DNA of 64,000 nucleotides, from contig JAVSML010024599.1 of NCBI GenBank assembly GCA_038503035.1, forward strand, positions 1,120,980-1,184,979, written 5' to 3'. Positions 1 to 11,564 of this stretch are shown here, piece after piece. How positions within the stretch are numbered: position 1 is the stretch's first letter; each line of letters begins with the position of its first letter. The DNA is from Crocodylus rhombifer. Lineage: Eukaryota > Chordata > Crocodylia > Crocodylidae. The notes beneath the pieces were generated by a model. The model was not told the DNA's origin. It made no database searches and saw only the letters and a program-made list of their open reading frames with translations. The position numbers and the translations under genes were made by a program.

Positions 1-3000
1 TTGTTCTATTTTCTGTAGCTGTTCATGATACATAGAGAAATAATATATAGTGTATATACTTACTGGAAAATGGTGAGTTGCAAGGAAGTAAATACATCAA
101 GGAGTTGTGATAATGACATAAGCCCTGAGATGAAAGCTGAGATTGTCAGGCTGTCAGAAAAGCACGGTATATATATTTTTTCATTTTAATTCACATTTCT
201 GTCATACCTCAATACCATGTCCAGCATTTGGCCCTTGTGCATAGTCTGAAGCTCTATCAGGCAGCTCAGCTTTCATCCTATGGTTGATTCTGAAATGGGC
301 TGTTTTGGACTAAGAGAATGATTTCATTGAGGCCTGAGACTGGTTCATACATTCAGCTGCCTACCCTATGAAACAGCTTTTGTCCAGCTTCTATTTGCTT
401 AATGTGCCTCAAAGCGGGACTCTGACAGTATGTCCTTCTAAACATTTATTGTTAGTGCTTACAAGGAAGGAAATATATAGTACAGGAAACATGAAATTAA
501 AATAAATTGTTGCTTAATCTAAGACAATGCGGTTTAGTCTATTAGAAAGAATTCTTACAGAAAAAGAGGAAATGCCTACTCCTGAAATCCCAATCTTAAT
601 AAAAACAGAAACACCAATTTTAATCTTATTGATTCTAGCCTGACCTTTGCTCAGGAATTGTGATGCATTGGAGACTCAATGACAGACTGGCAATGAGTGG
701 CTGCATGTGCGCCACTCCGAGTATTCTGCTCTTTGCTTTTAACTCCGCAACTTCCAGACTATCTAATCTGATGGTTAAGCAATGTTGTGTGAACTCTGAC
801 CCCATTTTATAAGTTAATTTAAAAAATTCCTGCTGGGGGTACTATAAAATTCTAAAATGTCTCATCACCATTTTCACTGATCACATCCTGCACCCAATGG
901 AGTCGATAACTACAAGTAGACCTGTATCAAGCTCAGTGGTTTTTATAGATAATGAGTGGAGCATTTCATTGTTGCTGTGGAGACCAAAGTTCGAACATCC
1001 AGAAATGTCCAGTTAATAAAAGTTTAAATGTTTTCCCTTTCTTGGTATGATTTCCATGGTCAGTAGTTCCTACCAGAATTGGTGGTAAAACAATTCTTGA
1101 CCACCTTTCTTTCTTGTTAAGAAAACATTATGATGAAATATGTGAAACTCTTTCATTGGGTAACAGTTGAGTGTTGTCACAAGTGATGCATATTTGGATG
1201 TTTTCTAACAAATTTGAAAGTAACATATATAACAAAGGGGACTTAACTAAAATCTTATTTTTGTACTAAATGCCCCAAATACCTAGTGGGAAAGTAGTCA
1301 GCATTAATATTTGTATAATTCAGTCCTGTATGCTATTACTGGTAATGATAATAGCACGTTACTACCATAACCTCCTCTATAAATAAAGGATATCTCTATG
1401 TTTTTTGTGTGTTTGGTTTATTGATCTATATCATAATGTCTTTGATTGTTTTCTTAAGTATCCATAATTATCCACAGAGTATCTAAAAAGAAGGCCAAAG
1501 GATGGTTGTAAACCACAAATTTAACCATGGTTTGGAACAAGAAAATCTGTTTCTCTTTACTCAGTCTGACTGCTTAGGAGTTTTTCCAAGATATACTCCT
1601 TTCTCTCCTGTGGTGTGCTGCATTATTAGAGATGTGCCTGCCAGCATCACTACAGTTGAGGGTCTGTCAGCATTTCCATTATAAACCCTTTATTTGGGGG
1701 GTTATAACTCAACTGTTCCAATTTGCCTTAAGCTGAAATTTGACAAACAAGTTCTCAGCCCAGAAAGCACATTTTAAAAAATATCTACAGTATTTGGACA
1801 TCAGTATTTCAGTGATCCTAAAAACAGAATTTTAGGCTACGTGATATTCTGCATTTCTGCAAATCAAAAGAGGGTTTGTGGGGTTTTTTCTAAGTAAATG
1901 AATACTTTCACATCACTCATCTGTAACATGGGCTAGATGGTTTGAAAATGTTTGAAAGCTGGCTTGTGTTCAAGCACAGCAACTATTTTACATAAACATG
2001 TGCAACTATATTTGCATGCAAACTGCCATGCTGTGGAATTACATCACATAAATGACAGGCAGCATTCTTAAAATGAAACAGAGTTGTTGATAATGAGGTA
2101 AGTTTGGACTTGGCAAAAGAGCTCACAATTGCTACTGTTTTATCCAAATGAGCTATGGTTGAATTTTACCTGATTACAGATTAGATCCTAGCCTGAAATG
2201 CAGCTCTCTTCTCCCTTATTTTGGCATTTTATCCCACTCAGTTGTAGATTCAGCTGTTCAGCTCATCCCTTTCTACTTTTTCCAAGCATTAGCCTTTTCA
2301 CTACCCACCCACAAACTACATTTGTTCATACCTTTCCTGAATACAATCTTCCATCTCAGCCTTTCCTCCTTTCTTCTTCCCTTCAACTTTCATCTTTTTC
2401 AAAGCTCCTCTGCATTTAGTCTAAAGCAGAGCCTGATATATGCTTTTAGGTATGTAGACCTCCAGTCCCAATAATCAGATATGCTAGAAAATTTGAGATT
2501 TATTTTTGTTCTGGAGTTTCATCCATTTCTAATTTGTTCTGTTCTGTGCATTTTAACACATTGTCCCAGTGGCCTTTTCCTCGTGGCACCACTGAGAAAC
2601 CTTTTGATTTTTATACATTTGTTTAAAAAAATAGTTCCCATGAACTTGTCTGTATGGTGAACTGCCCCCAGCTGTGTGAGCTTGCAGTATACATAAATAA
2701 AAGCAAAAAACTATCCATTCAGTCCCATAAGAAACCAGATTTATTAAGCAGCACCTAAAATTGAGAAGAAAACTTCCTTTTGTTTACTCAGTACTATTTT
2801 TACCTTATGTCTATGATATACCTCATATTGATACTTGGATGGTAAAAGGATGACATGTTAATGGCACATGCTCTGTTAAATTTAACCTTAAAGCTAACTG
2901 AGAAGACTGCAACGAATCCTCGGCAACAGTGGCAATATATGTCCTGCTGGATTCTCATAAATGTACCACCATTAAAACATGAACCCAAGGTAAAGTAAAC

Positions 3001-4025
3001 ATGAGATTAATGGTGGGAGAAGGGCAATGCTGATTGTTTCCTTTTATTATTTTACCGTTATACTTCTCTGCTGCTTTGTTTCAAGCAGATGCTTTCTTCA
3101 AAATCTCAGGAGAGCCTGTTCTTATACAGTTTCTAAAGTGCTACACAAGGTTCAAATATGTTTCATCTGAACTTTGAGACCTTATAAATCAAACTGAACC
3201 TCCAGTTTAATTCTGACTTCACTCTCTGGTGTATTCAGAAGCAGTTTGCAAGCCTGTGTAGTCAATTCACACCATTAAGAGAAATATATGCCCTCATAGT
3301 CTGACCTTGATACTCCATTTGCCCTACCAGGACTTCTCCTCCTCCTCTTCAGCCAGACTCAAAACTTAGTTCTTAAAGACCCTTTAAAGCCCCCTGAACT
3401 GGATGCCCACTGTCTATTACTGCCCTTCCCTCTTTTAGTGGAATTTTAAAAACCTCTTTGCCCCATGCTCTGTTCCCTTGCTAGTCTTCCATTAGTTTCT
3501 TTGACTATGCAGGTAGCTTATTTCCCTGATTCCAAGTTAAACATAGACACTAAACATAAGTGTTTCAAAAGCTTTGCATTTCATCACTATTTTGGTGTTC
3601 AGTAATAATTATGGACTCAAAGTGCTTGACATGGATACACTTTATTAAGTGTCTGTTGCATAAATGACCCCGTCCCTGCCTAAACACCTTGTCTCTGAAG
3701 CTGTCAGTTAAAGAAACAGTTCTTTGTATCACAACATGATAGAAGGTCCAGACTCAAGGTTCCAGATTTCAGAAACAATTCTCAGGTCTACATTTAATGA
3801 TGCTCTGTATTGTGCAACTTCATGGTTACGGTACTATCGCATGCATACTTAAAGCAATTTCATAGCTAGTCCTTTAGCTATGATAATGTGGCATTACATT
3901 CACCAATGCACACATAAAAATTGTTCTTGCTTTTTTAATACATTGACATCGGACCCAACACTGACAATCTAATCCTAAATTAAAAATAATTGATAGCACA
4001 ACAAAGATGGCAGATCAGTATTTTC
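1..4025. other. Non-coding AT-rich stretch, nothing recognised
   Basis: No open frame here exceeds about 73 codons (2198-2419 on the + strand, low-complexity Ser/Phe/Leu), and none resembles a known protein. I see no convincing repeat termini, tRNA-like or SINE structure. Ancient repeats decayed past visual recognition may be present. Confidence 0.6.
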
Positions 4026-4090
4026 TGTGCCATCTTTTGCACTGAGCAGGAGATAGTCAATCATATTTTGTTGGAATGTAAACCTCTATG
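4026..4090 (+). pseudogene. Possible fossil of a LINE C-terminal CCHC motif
   Basis: Reading from 4026 gives Cys-x3-Cys, then E-I-V-N-H-I-L-L-E-C. This resembles the Cys-x(2-3)-Cys-x(7-8)-His-x(4)-Cys signature found after the reverse transcriptase domain of several non-LTR retrotransposons. Flanking translation is poorly recognisable and no 3' tail is seen, so this rests on one short motif and could be chance. Confidence 0.3.
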
Positions 4091-4636
4091 TGTTTATTAT
4101 TTAAATTATTTGCCTGTTCCTAAAGATTTATGCTGCATTGTGTTGTAGCTTTCACTTGCAAATTGGATTCTGTTCATGTTTCATAACAACATTGTCAAAC
4201 GTTCTCTATGAACTAAGACTAGGCATCCAGGTAATAAAAGGACTGAAGATAGCTGTACATGAGAAGAAACATAATATAGTTAGTCTTACCAGAACTTGAC
4301 TGAGAGCCTTTCATATGACTACAATGCCAAAATTGATGGTTGCAATTTGTTCCCTATAAATAGAATGGGAAAAAGGGGAAAGGAGGTGACATATGACATC
4401 AGACACCAATTAGTCATCAACAGTTCAGAATTCAGAGCCTGAAGCTCCTTATGAATTAAATTTCTAAATAGCACAACAAAGGCCAGGTATAAAGGTATGC
4501 AACTGTTATAATCAGATCTCACCACAGAACAAGACAATCTGTCTGTTACGTGTAAGAATGAAAAGAGTGATGTCATGGACAACTAAACTGGGGGGAGCAT
4601 TGCAAGACATTGCAATCAGCTAGTATCAAAGCTTGC
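4091..4636. other. No feature recognised
   Basis: AT-rich sequence between the possible CCHC fossil and the decayed CR1. It could be the older 5' part of that CR1, but I cannot read a protein through it. Confidence 0.5.
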
Positions 4637-5176
4637 TTAGAGTTTTTGAGTCATGCATGGTAATTTCTCAACCTGAGAAGTTCTGGATTTGACAGAAGGT
4701 AACTTGGTATGGAAATTCTTTCTAATAAGCAAAGAAGACTTAATTGGTGACCTAAAAATTAGTGTTTTTTTAGGTACTAGTGATTGTGATCTCTTTGTAT
4801 TCAGTTTGTACACAGTGAATATGACATCAATCAGTGGCATCTGTAACTGTATTAGGTATAGTTCTCCAAATCTTAAAGCAACTGTTGGCATAACTTACTA
4901 GGGATATAAATTTATGGGGGGGAGTGATCCTATGAAAACATCAAAATGTAGTTAATAGCAGTTGTATCAATGAGCAGGTCTTTTTCTGATGAGGATAAAG
5001 ATTTTTTGGTCCAACAATATTTATCAATGATCCAGATGATGATATGAAGTCTTGACTGGTATAGTTGCCACACAGACTGGTTGGGTAAGAAATAATGATG
5101 CAGACAGATTATTCTTACACAGCAATCTAAATCACTTGGTTAAATGGTGACAATTCAGCAAAATGCATTTTAATAT
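4637..5176 (+). mobile_element. Decayed CR1-like LINE, endonuclease tail and reverse transcriptase piece
   Basis: Around 4689-4820 the + strand reads DLIGDLKISVFLGTSDCDL. This parallels the endonuclease end of the much better CR1 at 35.5 kb (DLIGDLVINGKLGDSDHEL), with the catalytic SDH decayed to SDC. From about 4975 the DNA resembles the CR1 palm-to-thumb region: a 'gatgacacacagact'-like stretch near 5062 corresponds to the FADDTK region, followed by the lysine-rich segment that ends in a CKV-like motif. The palm between these parts is missing, so an internal deletion is inferred. The element is interrupted at about 5177 by a LINE on the opposite strand and resumes at about 5610. It is old, with many indels and stops, and not functional. 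Confidence 0.6.
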
Positions 5177-5575
5177 ATGAAATGCAAAGTCTTTTCTTCT
5201 CTTCAGCAATCCCTCACAATTGGGAATGATTGTCTTCCATGCTTGTCTTATCTGTGTGTCCAAAGATGGCTGATGAGGCCTATCCAGGATCAACAGACTC
5301 TACTGCAGCTCAAACGTGTGTTTCTGTGTGGAGTGGGTGGCACTAGATTTTTATTTGGTCGGCAACACACTGTTTCTGCTGCTCCCGCTTTTCCATCTCC
5401 TGTTGTTGCAAGGTTTCAAAGTATGGAGATCCCTGCAGTAGACTCTTCCTCCATTTGGGGCATTCCTGGGCAATAATCTCTCATAAATTGGCATCAATGT
5501 TGCATTTTTTAAAATTGGTCTTGAGGACATCCCTGAAGTGCTTTCTCTGCCCTCCTCTTGAGCGCACACCTTAGC
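5177..5575 (-). mobile_element. 3' end of a second LINE family (non-CR1), inserted in reverse
   Basis: On the minus strand, about 5570 to 5380, one frame reads RSRGGQRKHFRDVLKTNF, then CNIDAN, a stop, and QECPKWRKS…EKREQQK. This matches the charged C-terminal tail of a non-LTR retrotransposon polyprotein group that usually reads RGGQ.KR.KD.LK…CNI. Further 3', about 5306-5250, the frame reads CSRVC*SWIGLISHLWTHR, a decayed zinc-finger-like C..C…SRIGL.SH..TH motif that typically ends the same proteins. Two features in the expected order make the family match good. Stops and a frame change show it is dead. Clade name left open. Its position inside a CR1 copy makes it the younger insertion. Confidence 0.6.
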
Positions 5576-5609
5576 TGAGCTGCGAGAATAAAACTTGCAT
5601 CAGGAGTTT

Positions 5610-6118
5610 GGAGTTAGATATCTGGATGACAGATGAAAAGTAATGTACTTTCTAATAAAGAATGCAGTTGTGGGAGAAATGTGTGTGTGTGCACAATTAT
5701 ATTTACATTACATATAAGCCTACAGGATCGAAGGCTCTTTGGAAAGCAGCAGCTCAGAGAGAATTTTGAGGTCATCACACATCATCACCTCAATATGAGC
5801 AACAATGTGGCAAAAGAGGGTAATGATGTACTTGGTTGCATAAAAAAGGGGGGAAGAGAGAATAACAAGTAATAGCAGGGAAGTGATCATGGCTCTGTTC
5901 ATGAACTGCGAAGACAGCTAGTAAAATACTTTGCCTACTCTGGGGTCCCCATTTCAAAAAGGATGTGAAAATGCTGGGGAGAATTCGAAGAATAGCCAGA
6001 CATTACCCTGGGACTGGAAAACAAGACATGCTATGAAGCTGAAGACAATCAGTTTTATCCAACTTATTGAAGAAAAGACATGTATAGAAAAGGACCTGAT
6101 TGGGTGGGGGAATCTTTA
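5610..6118 (+). mobile_element. Decayed CR1-like LINE, C-terminal part
   Basis: This continues the CR1 begun at 4637. At 5729-5900 the DNA resembles the post-RT region ('ggaaagcagcagctcagag', then a 'caatatgagcaacaatgtgg'-type segment). At 5935-6118 it parallels the module encoding CVQFWAPQFKKDVEKLERVQRR in the 35.5-kb copy ('tttcaaaaaggatgtgaaaa…ctggggagaattc') and runs into the 'ctgggactggaaaacaagac' part. No intact frame remains. The typical octamer 3' end is not seen, so the element breaks off near 6118. Confidence 0.6.
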
Positions 6119-6207
6119 GTCTTGCTAACAAAGGCTTAAGAAGATCCACTGACTGGACGTTATAGAGCTATGTGTTGAAATTCAGTGGCTAGTGTTAGAC
6201 AGTAATT

Positions 6208-6514
6208 AGTCTCTCTATACATATGCTGGTTCACATTCTAATTAGAATATGCCAGAGCAGACTTGATTAATTGAGACCACTCCAGCATGGCTTCACCAGG
6301 ATGTGTGTAAAGCCCCACACATTTAAAAATGGCTGCTAAGGCGCTTTATCCAAACCTTGGTGAATGAGGTTTAGATAAAGTGTCCTGCAGCCATTTTTAA
6401 ACCTGCAGAGACTTAATACAAGTGACAGTGAGGTGTTTTAATTAAAGCTGCTCTCTGGGAAGTACTCTAATTAAAACATGTCCCTCTTCATCCCGATCAT
6501 GTGTGTATCAGCAG
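6208..6514. mobile_element. MITE family A, copy 4 (diverged)
   Basis: Shares with the copies at 12.4, 35.0, 60.1 and 60.6 kb the order: 'ctctatacatatg' end, an 'attaattgagacc' arm, 'aaaaatggctgc', a central snap-back (about 6325-6400) of pyrimidine/purine arms, 'gcagccatttttaa', then 'ttttaattaaagc…ctctaattaaaac'. Both ends are eroded, so the limits are approximate. No coding capacity. Confidence 0.55.
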
Positions 6515-8164
6515 CCTGAGATCTAAACTGGTTGATCCTTTCAGTCTTAAGCCTTTTGACACAATTAGTGGAAATACGCAAGATGCGAATGGATTTTGGG
6601 GTAATCATGTACTTTTAGGAAACTGCTCTTTACTATGAGCAGTCTATTTTTGCTCTGTCATAAGATACCTCGAATGCACAGAGATGAAATATTAGAAATT
6701 GTTTTGAGACAGAGTCAGATGATCTGTCTTTCTGTTGAATTGGAGCTGGGAGCAATGTCATTGATTTTTTATGGAAAAATTCCCAGAGCAAGCTGTTACT
6801 CAGTGAGAAGAGTGGCCACAGAACCCAACCCTTTATTTTTGGGCCCCAGGCACTGATATATGCTTATGTTTGCTCACATGAACCATTGACATAAATGGAG
6901 CTGTTCACGTACATTAAATAAGCATGTATGAGTGTTTTCAAGATGGGAACCTTTCTCTGCAATGGGAAATTTCCTGCTTATATCTTTTCCCCTTCCTTCC
7001 TTTGTGCTTGTATGTTAATATAGTGATACAGGAAATGAGACTCTGCAGATAAACATGGAAACATTGTGAAAATAAGGACCATTTTAACTTAAGGGTTTCA
7101 TGGAAAGCATTTTTTCCTGAAACATTTTCCTGTATGAAGTATCCATAAGGCAAGCATGAAGTCCAGGTAGTTGTGTACAAACCCTGCCCCCCCCCCAAAA
7201 AAAACAAAAACAAACCAGACCTTCAAGTGCAAAAGGATGTCAGCAATAATAGAAGGCATCTGTAATTCAGAAGGAATTCTGATATTCTTCCGATATCCTT
7301 TCAACCTTAATTTTGCTATCTACCTTATGTTCAAATCAGTACCATCTGGTTTTAGGAAGTCACACTTGAATGTCTGAATGCCTTTTCTTACCAAGAACAT
7401 GGATATTTAAATAAAAACTGCCATTTATACCCACAAGAGAATTACTAGTTAAATTAGAGTTATAGAGGAAAATCTCAATGTGTTCATTTTGATAGAGCCT
7501 CCATTCATATAATTTTTGCATGTGCACTTTAAGGAAACTGATTTTTCCATTTATTATATGCACCTAATTCTTCCTTGTCCACCTCAAGATTTGTCCCAGT
7601 AAATTGGTATGCTTTTTATTTTCTATGTTTTTTGAAGGTGGGTGTGAGATACAACACTATCCCAATAAGATTTGGTTGAATTGACTAGACTGGATGCATT
7701 TAGGACAATATACTTCCTGTGATGTAATGGGCATATGCATAGTGTCACATATTTTCTCTGTCACTAGCCAAAAACAAAACATTTAGTACATGTTTTTATG
7801 AGTGCACTGTTTTATTTTCATTCTAAAACACATTGCTTATTCTTTCCCCATGATCATTCCCTTGGAACTGGAATTTGTCATTTATGACTACCACTTCAGT
7901 TTTAACACTTAAGAAGTCATTTTAACTCCTTCCTCCTTGTAGTTTTGGATGAGGAAAGGGACTTGTGGGTCTGTGGTGGGGGATGGTGGGTCTTAAGGGA
8001 TTGGCAGGTCTTTTGGGAGAAGAAGAACTATTGGGTCGGAGGGAGGGGGATGAATTGGTCTGGGGAAGTGTGGGGAGTTAAGGGGCTACAAACAGAGTCA
8101 GTGGGTTAGGAACAGCATAGACTTCAGGCTGAGGTGATTGGCTGGGCTTTCCCAGCCCCAGGGC
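6515..8164. other. No gene; simple-sequence patches only
   Basis: Contains a C10/A8 tract at 7187-7204 and a purine-rich, strongly G-biased patch at about 7935-8130. Overlapping frames of 61-91 codons at 6635-7563 show no recognisable protein. Nothing else supported. Confidence 0.55.
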
Positions 8165-8362
8165 TGTGCTGTGAACATTAGACTAGGTTAACCCATTTAA
8201 AATCAGTTTAACCCAGGTTGATCTAAAGTTTATTCATCTCAGGTGATCTAACTTTAGATTGGGCACACCATCTTTTAGGACAATTTAAACCCTGTGAACA
8301 TCTGTATGCCCCATCTTGGTTAGATCAATCTAAATGTAACACTTGTACATACCCTGAGGCAG
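8165..8362. mobile_element. MITE family D, copy 1
   Basis: Shares with 49165-49335 several ordered blocks: 'ctcaggtgatctaactttag' (here) versus 'ctcaggtgaactaagttag', 'ccctgtgaacatctgta' versus 'ccctgaacatgtgtac', and 'agatcaatctaa' versus 'agatcaacctaa'. Internal 'gttagatc/gatctaac' pairs give inverted-repeat character. No ORF. Calling it a DNA-transposon derivative is inference. Confidence 0.45.
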
Positions 8363-8966
8363 ATGCCCCTTGCTTTCATCCACCAATTCCTGACCCTTCT
8401 TCTAAACAGCTGTAAAATACCAGTTGTGTTTGGATACCTGAGCCTGCTCTTGAAGTGATTTACCTCCTAGATTTTCCACGTCAAAAATAAAGACCACCCA
8501 CTTTATTTTCTTAAATTTAGATAAAATTGAACCTCTTTAGAAGTTTGCAGTTCACTCCATTCTTTGCTGATATATATACAATGCAATATCACAAGAGACA
8601 CTAAATAATCTGGACTAATGTTGTGAGCCAGTACTTTCTTCATTTTTCAAGAAGCAGAAATCAGACCATATATTTCTTTTAGCCTTCAGACATACAGCTG
8701 TGTATTTGCTGTATGATGGATTTACATGACATGTACATTACTTCAGATCCTAGCTGCAAACTTATATCTTCCACTCACAGGGCATCAACCAGTAATGACA
8801 GTCTTGAAGATTTGATAAACATTTTCTGTTCCATGTGATAAAAGCCAGGTCTGCTGGTCTCATTTTAAGCAAATTGTGTGGCAATAGGAAACCAATTACT
8901 AATTCTTCTGGATATATCTTAGTTAGTTTGATAACCAAATCTTGCACATCTGTTCTCTATTGAGCT
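8363..8966. other. No feature recognised
   Basis: AT-rich; only a 61-codon shadow frame on the minus strand. Confidence 0.5.
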
Positions 8967-9308
8967 AGGGTTACCACAGCCCACAGCTCCCCTGCCCCCA
9001 CAGCCCTGCCAATGCCCCTCACTCCCAACCCACAGCTCCCTCCCCCGCACTGGCGCTTTCTGGGGGTACATGTACACCCCTGTATATCGCCACTGATTCT
9101 GTCTCTATCTCTCTGAGTCTTTCTCACAGAGCACATGATTCCCCAACAGCCACTCTTCTTGCCCCAATGCTCCAGCCACAAGCAGCCATACTGGAAGTGC
9201 CCAGGAAAAGCCAGAGACAGAGCAAAACCCCAGACATTTGCTTTCATTTTAAAAGCCTGCGCAGACAGGAGGTCATGTCCAGGAAAACCTGGGCTTATGG
9301 TAACCCGA
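8967..9308. mobile_element. Short non-autonomous DNA transposon with GGGTTACCA ends
   Basis: The left end reads AGGGTTACCA and the right end TGGTAACCCGA, an inverted pair. The 7-mer TTGAGCT abuts both sides (8960-8966 and 9310-9316), consistent with a 7-8 bp hAT-type target duplication. The interior is C-rich and has no transposase; overlapping frames there are shadows. hAT membership is inferred from duplication length. Confidence 0.55.
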
Positions 9309-9938
9309 GTTGAGCTCTTTTGGATATTTTTTCAAGCCAGTTAAGGCCAATGGGAGTTCTTTCTATATAATATTTGTTTTTATTATTGGCCATTTGTTAT
9401 TAATTGCATGAACATAGGTTCTAAAGTTCACATTTTGCTTTGGTTTCATTCTATACTATTATTGTTCTTCCTATTTTTTTCTATTCGCATACTGTACAGA
9501 TTCAATAAATGCTAGGCCCTTTCAATCTATATGGCTCAAGACTCTGACACTACCTACATTTTCTGTCTAATTGAAGTATCTTTCATCTGTCTGTCCTACT
9601 AATTTCCATGGGTCTTATCATTTAATTACCAGTAATGTTATCAAATGGATGATGCTCCCAGGATTGATGTCACAACAGTGAAGCTTATTATTATCTCCAT
9701 GGATGTTACAATGGGGAAAGAATTCTAAAAGAAATAGGAATGTATTCCTACACGTGCCTTTTTGGACATGGTATATGTCCTGGAAAACACAGCAGCTATA
9801 TGGATATTACTAACATGGCCCTGTTTCATCTAGTTTTTTGTAGAAACATTGGTGGATTGAAGCATTGGTGAGACATGTGCTGCTTAGGAACTGCTGTTCA
9901 GTAAAGCTGAGAGCTGATTATATTGCTTGTTCTGTAAT
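9309..9938. other. No feature recognised
   Basis: AT-rich spacer without frames or repeats I can support. Confidence 0.5.
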
Positions 9939-10010
9939 TTTTAAGAATTATCAGAATAAAAGGGGCACATCTTTCATATTTCAAGTCAAAACAAAAATAA
10001 TGTATGTATG
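9939..10010. repeat. 72-bp segment duplicated at 11450 (probable source copy)
   Basis: Matches 11450-11521 over 72 bases with one difference (AAAAGGGG versus AAAAAGGG). This copy lacks the flanking direct repeat seen at 11.45 kb and ends exactly where a GGGTGTGCC MITE-like end begins at 10010. That makes it the likelier donor, by inference. Confidence 0.7.
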
Positions 10011-10307
10011 GGTGTGCCTACACAAGACATTTACTGTGGATCTGGCTAATTAGCTTCACAGTAAAGTCCCAGTGGGCATGTCTATATGAGAGACTAACTG
10101 CACAGTAGCATAATAACACTGAGTACTGTAGTAGCGTGTGCTACTGCAAAGTATTATTAGACTACTGCACTGTAGCATCACTAAAAGGCATGTGTTGGTG
10201 CCACTGTGCAGTAATGCTGGTTACTGCACATTAATTTAGTACATGATTACACAGGCACTAAATTTAATATGTTGTAACTACGGCATGTTAATGAACATGT
10301 AGATGGG
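10010..10307. mobile_element. MITE family B, copy 1, preceded by a partial copy
   Basis: 10010-10073 is a stub beginning GGGTGTGCCTACAC and running into an 'agacatttactg' block shared with the 44.6-kb copy. The main copy runs from 10074 (GGGCATGTCTATATGAG) to 10307, ending in ATGTAGATGGGC, an inverted match to the start. The interior is full of paired TACTGCACAGTA-like blocks around 10110-10180. No ORF; spread needs a transposase from elsewhere. Confidence 0.65.
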
Positions 10308-10308
10308 C

Positions 10309-10660
10309 TAGTGTCTACATATACAGCCCTATTAGGCCACAGTAAACTAATAAATGCCACCACAGGATGGTACTTGCAAACACTGCAACATACCTGTAGA
10401 TGCTGACAGGACTGCCTGGGTCATGAGGTTGCTTCAGTGGGGCAGCTGTCTGCCAGCTAGCCCGGCACTGAAGTATTCTTGTGCCCCAGGTAACCCCTCC
10501 ACAGCATGGTTGGAGGCTGACCTCCTGCCCCTTGCCAGCTGGGGCTGCTCCAACCCAGCTCAACATGCTATAGTCCCAGATGCACATGTGAATGTGACAC
10601 CCAGAAGCAATAAATTCCAGAGTTTATTCAATCACATTAATTATACATGTAGATGCACCC
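10309..10660. mobile_element. MITE-like element abutting family B, with GC-rich core
   Basis: Starts GTGTCTACATATACAG and ends TATACATGTAGATGCACCC, again an inverted pair of the TCTACAT type. Subterminal arms 'cagtaaactaataaatg' and 'caataaattccagagttta' are roughly complementary. The core, 10370-10590, is GC-rich and gives open frames on both strands (10315-10587 minus, 10354-10701 plus) that I take as shadows because nothing in them resembles a protein family. Confidence 0.45.
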
Positions 10661-11441
10661 GATGTGAACTATCTGTACTTCAAGTACATGTAACTGTTTG
10701 AATAAAAACATTTACAGTATAGGAAATAGAAGAAATGGATTACAAATATTGCAAGTATAACTTACACTATATTGTACTGTGTAAAGGACTTGCTTTGTGT
10801 CAGGCTGAGCTACCATAATCATGCATACCTAGGATATTTTGAGGACTACTCCTATTCATAGGCACCTAATTAGGCTGGGTATTTTTAGTACCAGCCAATC
10901 GGTAATTTTAATGAAATTGCAAGGATCGTTTTGTTGTGATTTCATCCAGTTCCAGCATCTGTATTGGTTTGACTTAAATCACACTTGTGTTCCTGAGATG
11001 AAACCACAAGCTAACCAGAGCCAGTTTATTAAAGTCTGCATGTTCTCTTAAAAGTTTCTTGGCAACTTACGGAGCACAAATTGAAAACAAGCTGGGATGT
11101 TAGACCTTGAATGTTATGAGGGTGAAGGGATTTAGCTTGCTCTTGTGTTGCTACAAGACATCAAAGCCTTAGACTTTTTCCTAATATAAAATCAGGATAA
11201 CATTTTTGAAAGCACTAAAATCAAGTAGTTTCAAAATCAAGCCTGTAACTTGTAAAAATGATTTTTAGTTTTGCATTCAAAACTTCGAGCAATGTAGAAC
11301 CAGTTCAACTGAAGATGAATTATTCCAGGAAGTAATTATTCTCAGGGTCTGGTCTCTTAATTGTAGTCTCAGTTTGTCTAGCTACATTTTCCCACCATGG
11401 ATTCCATTATGCCCTTTTTCAGTTAAGAGTATTTACTATTA
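10661..11441. other. No feature recognised
   Basis: AT-rich; one 70-codon frame at 10839-11051 without recognisable content. Confidence 0.5.
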
Positions 11442-11529
11442 GAAAGAACTTTTAAGAATTATCAGAATAAAAAGGGCACATCTTTCATATTTCAAGTCAA
11501 AACAAAAATAATGTATGTATGAAAGAACT
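11442..11529. repeat. 70-bp inserted segment flanked by 9-bp direct repeats
   Basis: GAAAGAACT occurs at 11442-11450 and again at 11521-11529. Between them lie 70 bases nearly identical to 9940-10009. The arrangement is that of an insertion with target-site duplication, but the insert has no terminal inverted repeat, tail or coding capacity. Confidence 0.7.
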
Positions 11530-11564
11530 TCTATCTCATGTAGTCTGTAATCAAGTCATTGCTT

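Noticed and set aside
3950..4090. A longer LINE ORF around the CCHC-like motif
   Set aside because: Only the motif itself is readable; flanking frames do not support more than a low-confidence fragment.
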